A DNA stretch of 5,531 nucleotides from an uncultured Blautia sp. (GTDB lineage Bacteria > Bacillota > Clostridia > Lachnospirales > Lachnospiraceae), in the NCBI RefSeq assembly GCF_934372025.1, contig NZ_CAKROJ010000099.1, positions 1-5,531 on the forward strand, given 5' to 3'. The notes under the pieces are model-generated. The model was not told the DNA's origin and searched no databases. It worked only from the letters and a program-made list of their open reading frames with translations. Numbering within the stretch: the first letter of the stretch is position 1; each line of letters starts with the position of its first letter. Positions 5,522-5,531 of the stretch are shown here, piece after piece. A program made the translations under genes and the position numbers.

Positions 5522-5531
5522 TAAAGTCGAC
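5522..5531. promoter_or_regulatory. Truncated operator-like site at the window edge
   Basis: TAAAGTCGAC starts seven bases after the -10 box. It contains AGTCGAC, the core found in the right half of the operator (825-831). The first operator sits six bases after its own TATAAT, so both spacing and sequence agree. The rest of the palindrome, if present, lies outside the window. The match is short and GTCGAC is also a restriction site that could mark a fragment end, so confidence is limited. Confidence 0.4.

Noticed and set aside
5526..5531. GTCGAC at the window end as pure evidence of an operator.
   Set aside because: The hexamer alone is a SalI site and could be a fragment boundary. Only the wider match (AGTCGAC after a TATAAT box at similar spacing) was kept, at reduced confidence.

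Overview
The window reads as a piece of a low-to-moderate-GC Gram-positive chromosome, most likely Clostridia and plausibly Lachnospiraceae. This is inferred from strong GGAGG-type ribosome binding sites, TATAAT/TTGNNN promoters, codon use, and a MarR plus paired ABC exporter layout common in that group. The genus cannot be fixed from the sequence alone.

Layout. Positions 1-60 hold what may be the last 19 codons of an upstream gene. Positions 61-770 contain no convincing gene. Instead they hold two very long, imperfect, nested inverted repeats: H1 (about 85-345, centre near 213) and H2 (about 379-764, centre near 570). H1 ends in a seven-T run like an intrinsic terminator. H2 is capped by a 17-bp stem with a GCGAAAGC apex, and its arms are built from tandem units of about 57-60 bp. 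Both could fold into rod-like RNA or be remnants of a mobile repeat family. They are the least explained part of the window.

Positions 774-834 carry a consensus-like promoter and, over its expected start point, a two-part palindromic operator. It drives a tight three-gene operon: a MarR-family regulator (868-1374, TTG start), a 720-residue ABC half-transporter (1371-3533) and a 616-residue ABC half-transporter (3530-5380). Both junctions are 4-base stop/start overlaps, which suggests translational coupling.

The two ABC proteins are complementary. The first has a canonical signature motif but an Asp at the catalytic Glu position and a Gln at the switch His position. The second has canonical Walker B Glu and switch His but an SQGQ signature. 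Together they should form a TM287/TM288-type heterodimeric exporter with one active and one degenerate ATP site. The first subunit also has an insertion of about 155 residues, predicted to lie outside the cell, between TM1 and TM2. The simplest model is that MarR represses its own operon and releases it when it binds a toxic or signalling compound that the exporter removes.

The 3' end (5381-5531) holds a small UCCG-loop hairpin, a terminator flanked by A and T tracts, and a second promoter embedded in that terminator. Just downstream of its -10 box, at the very edge of the window, is a partial copy of the MarR operator core (AGTCGAC). The gene beyond the window may therefore belong to the same regulon.
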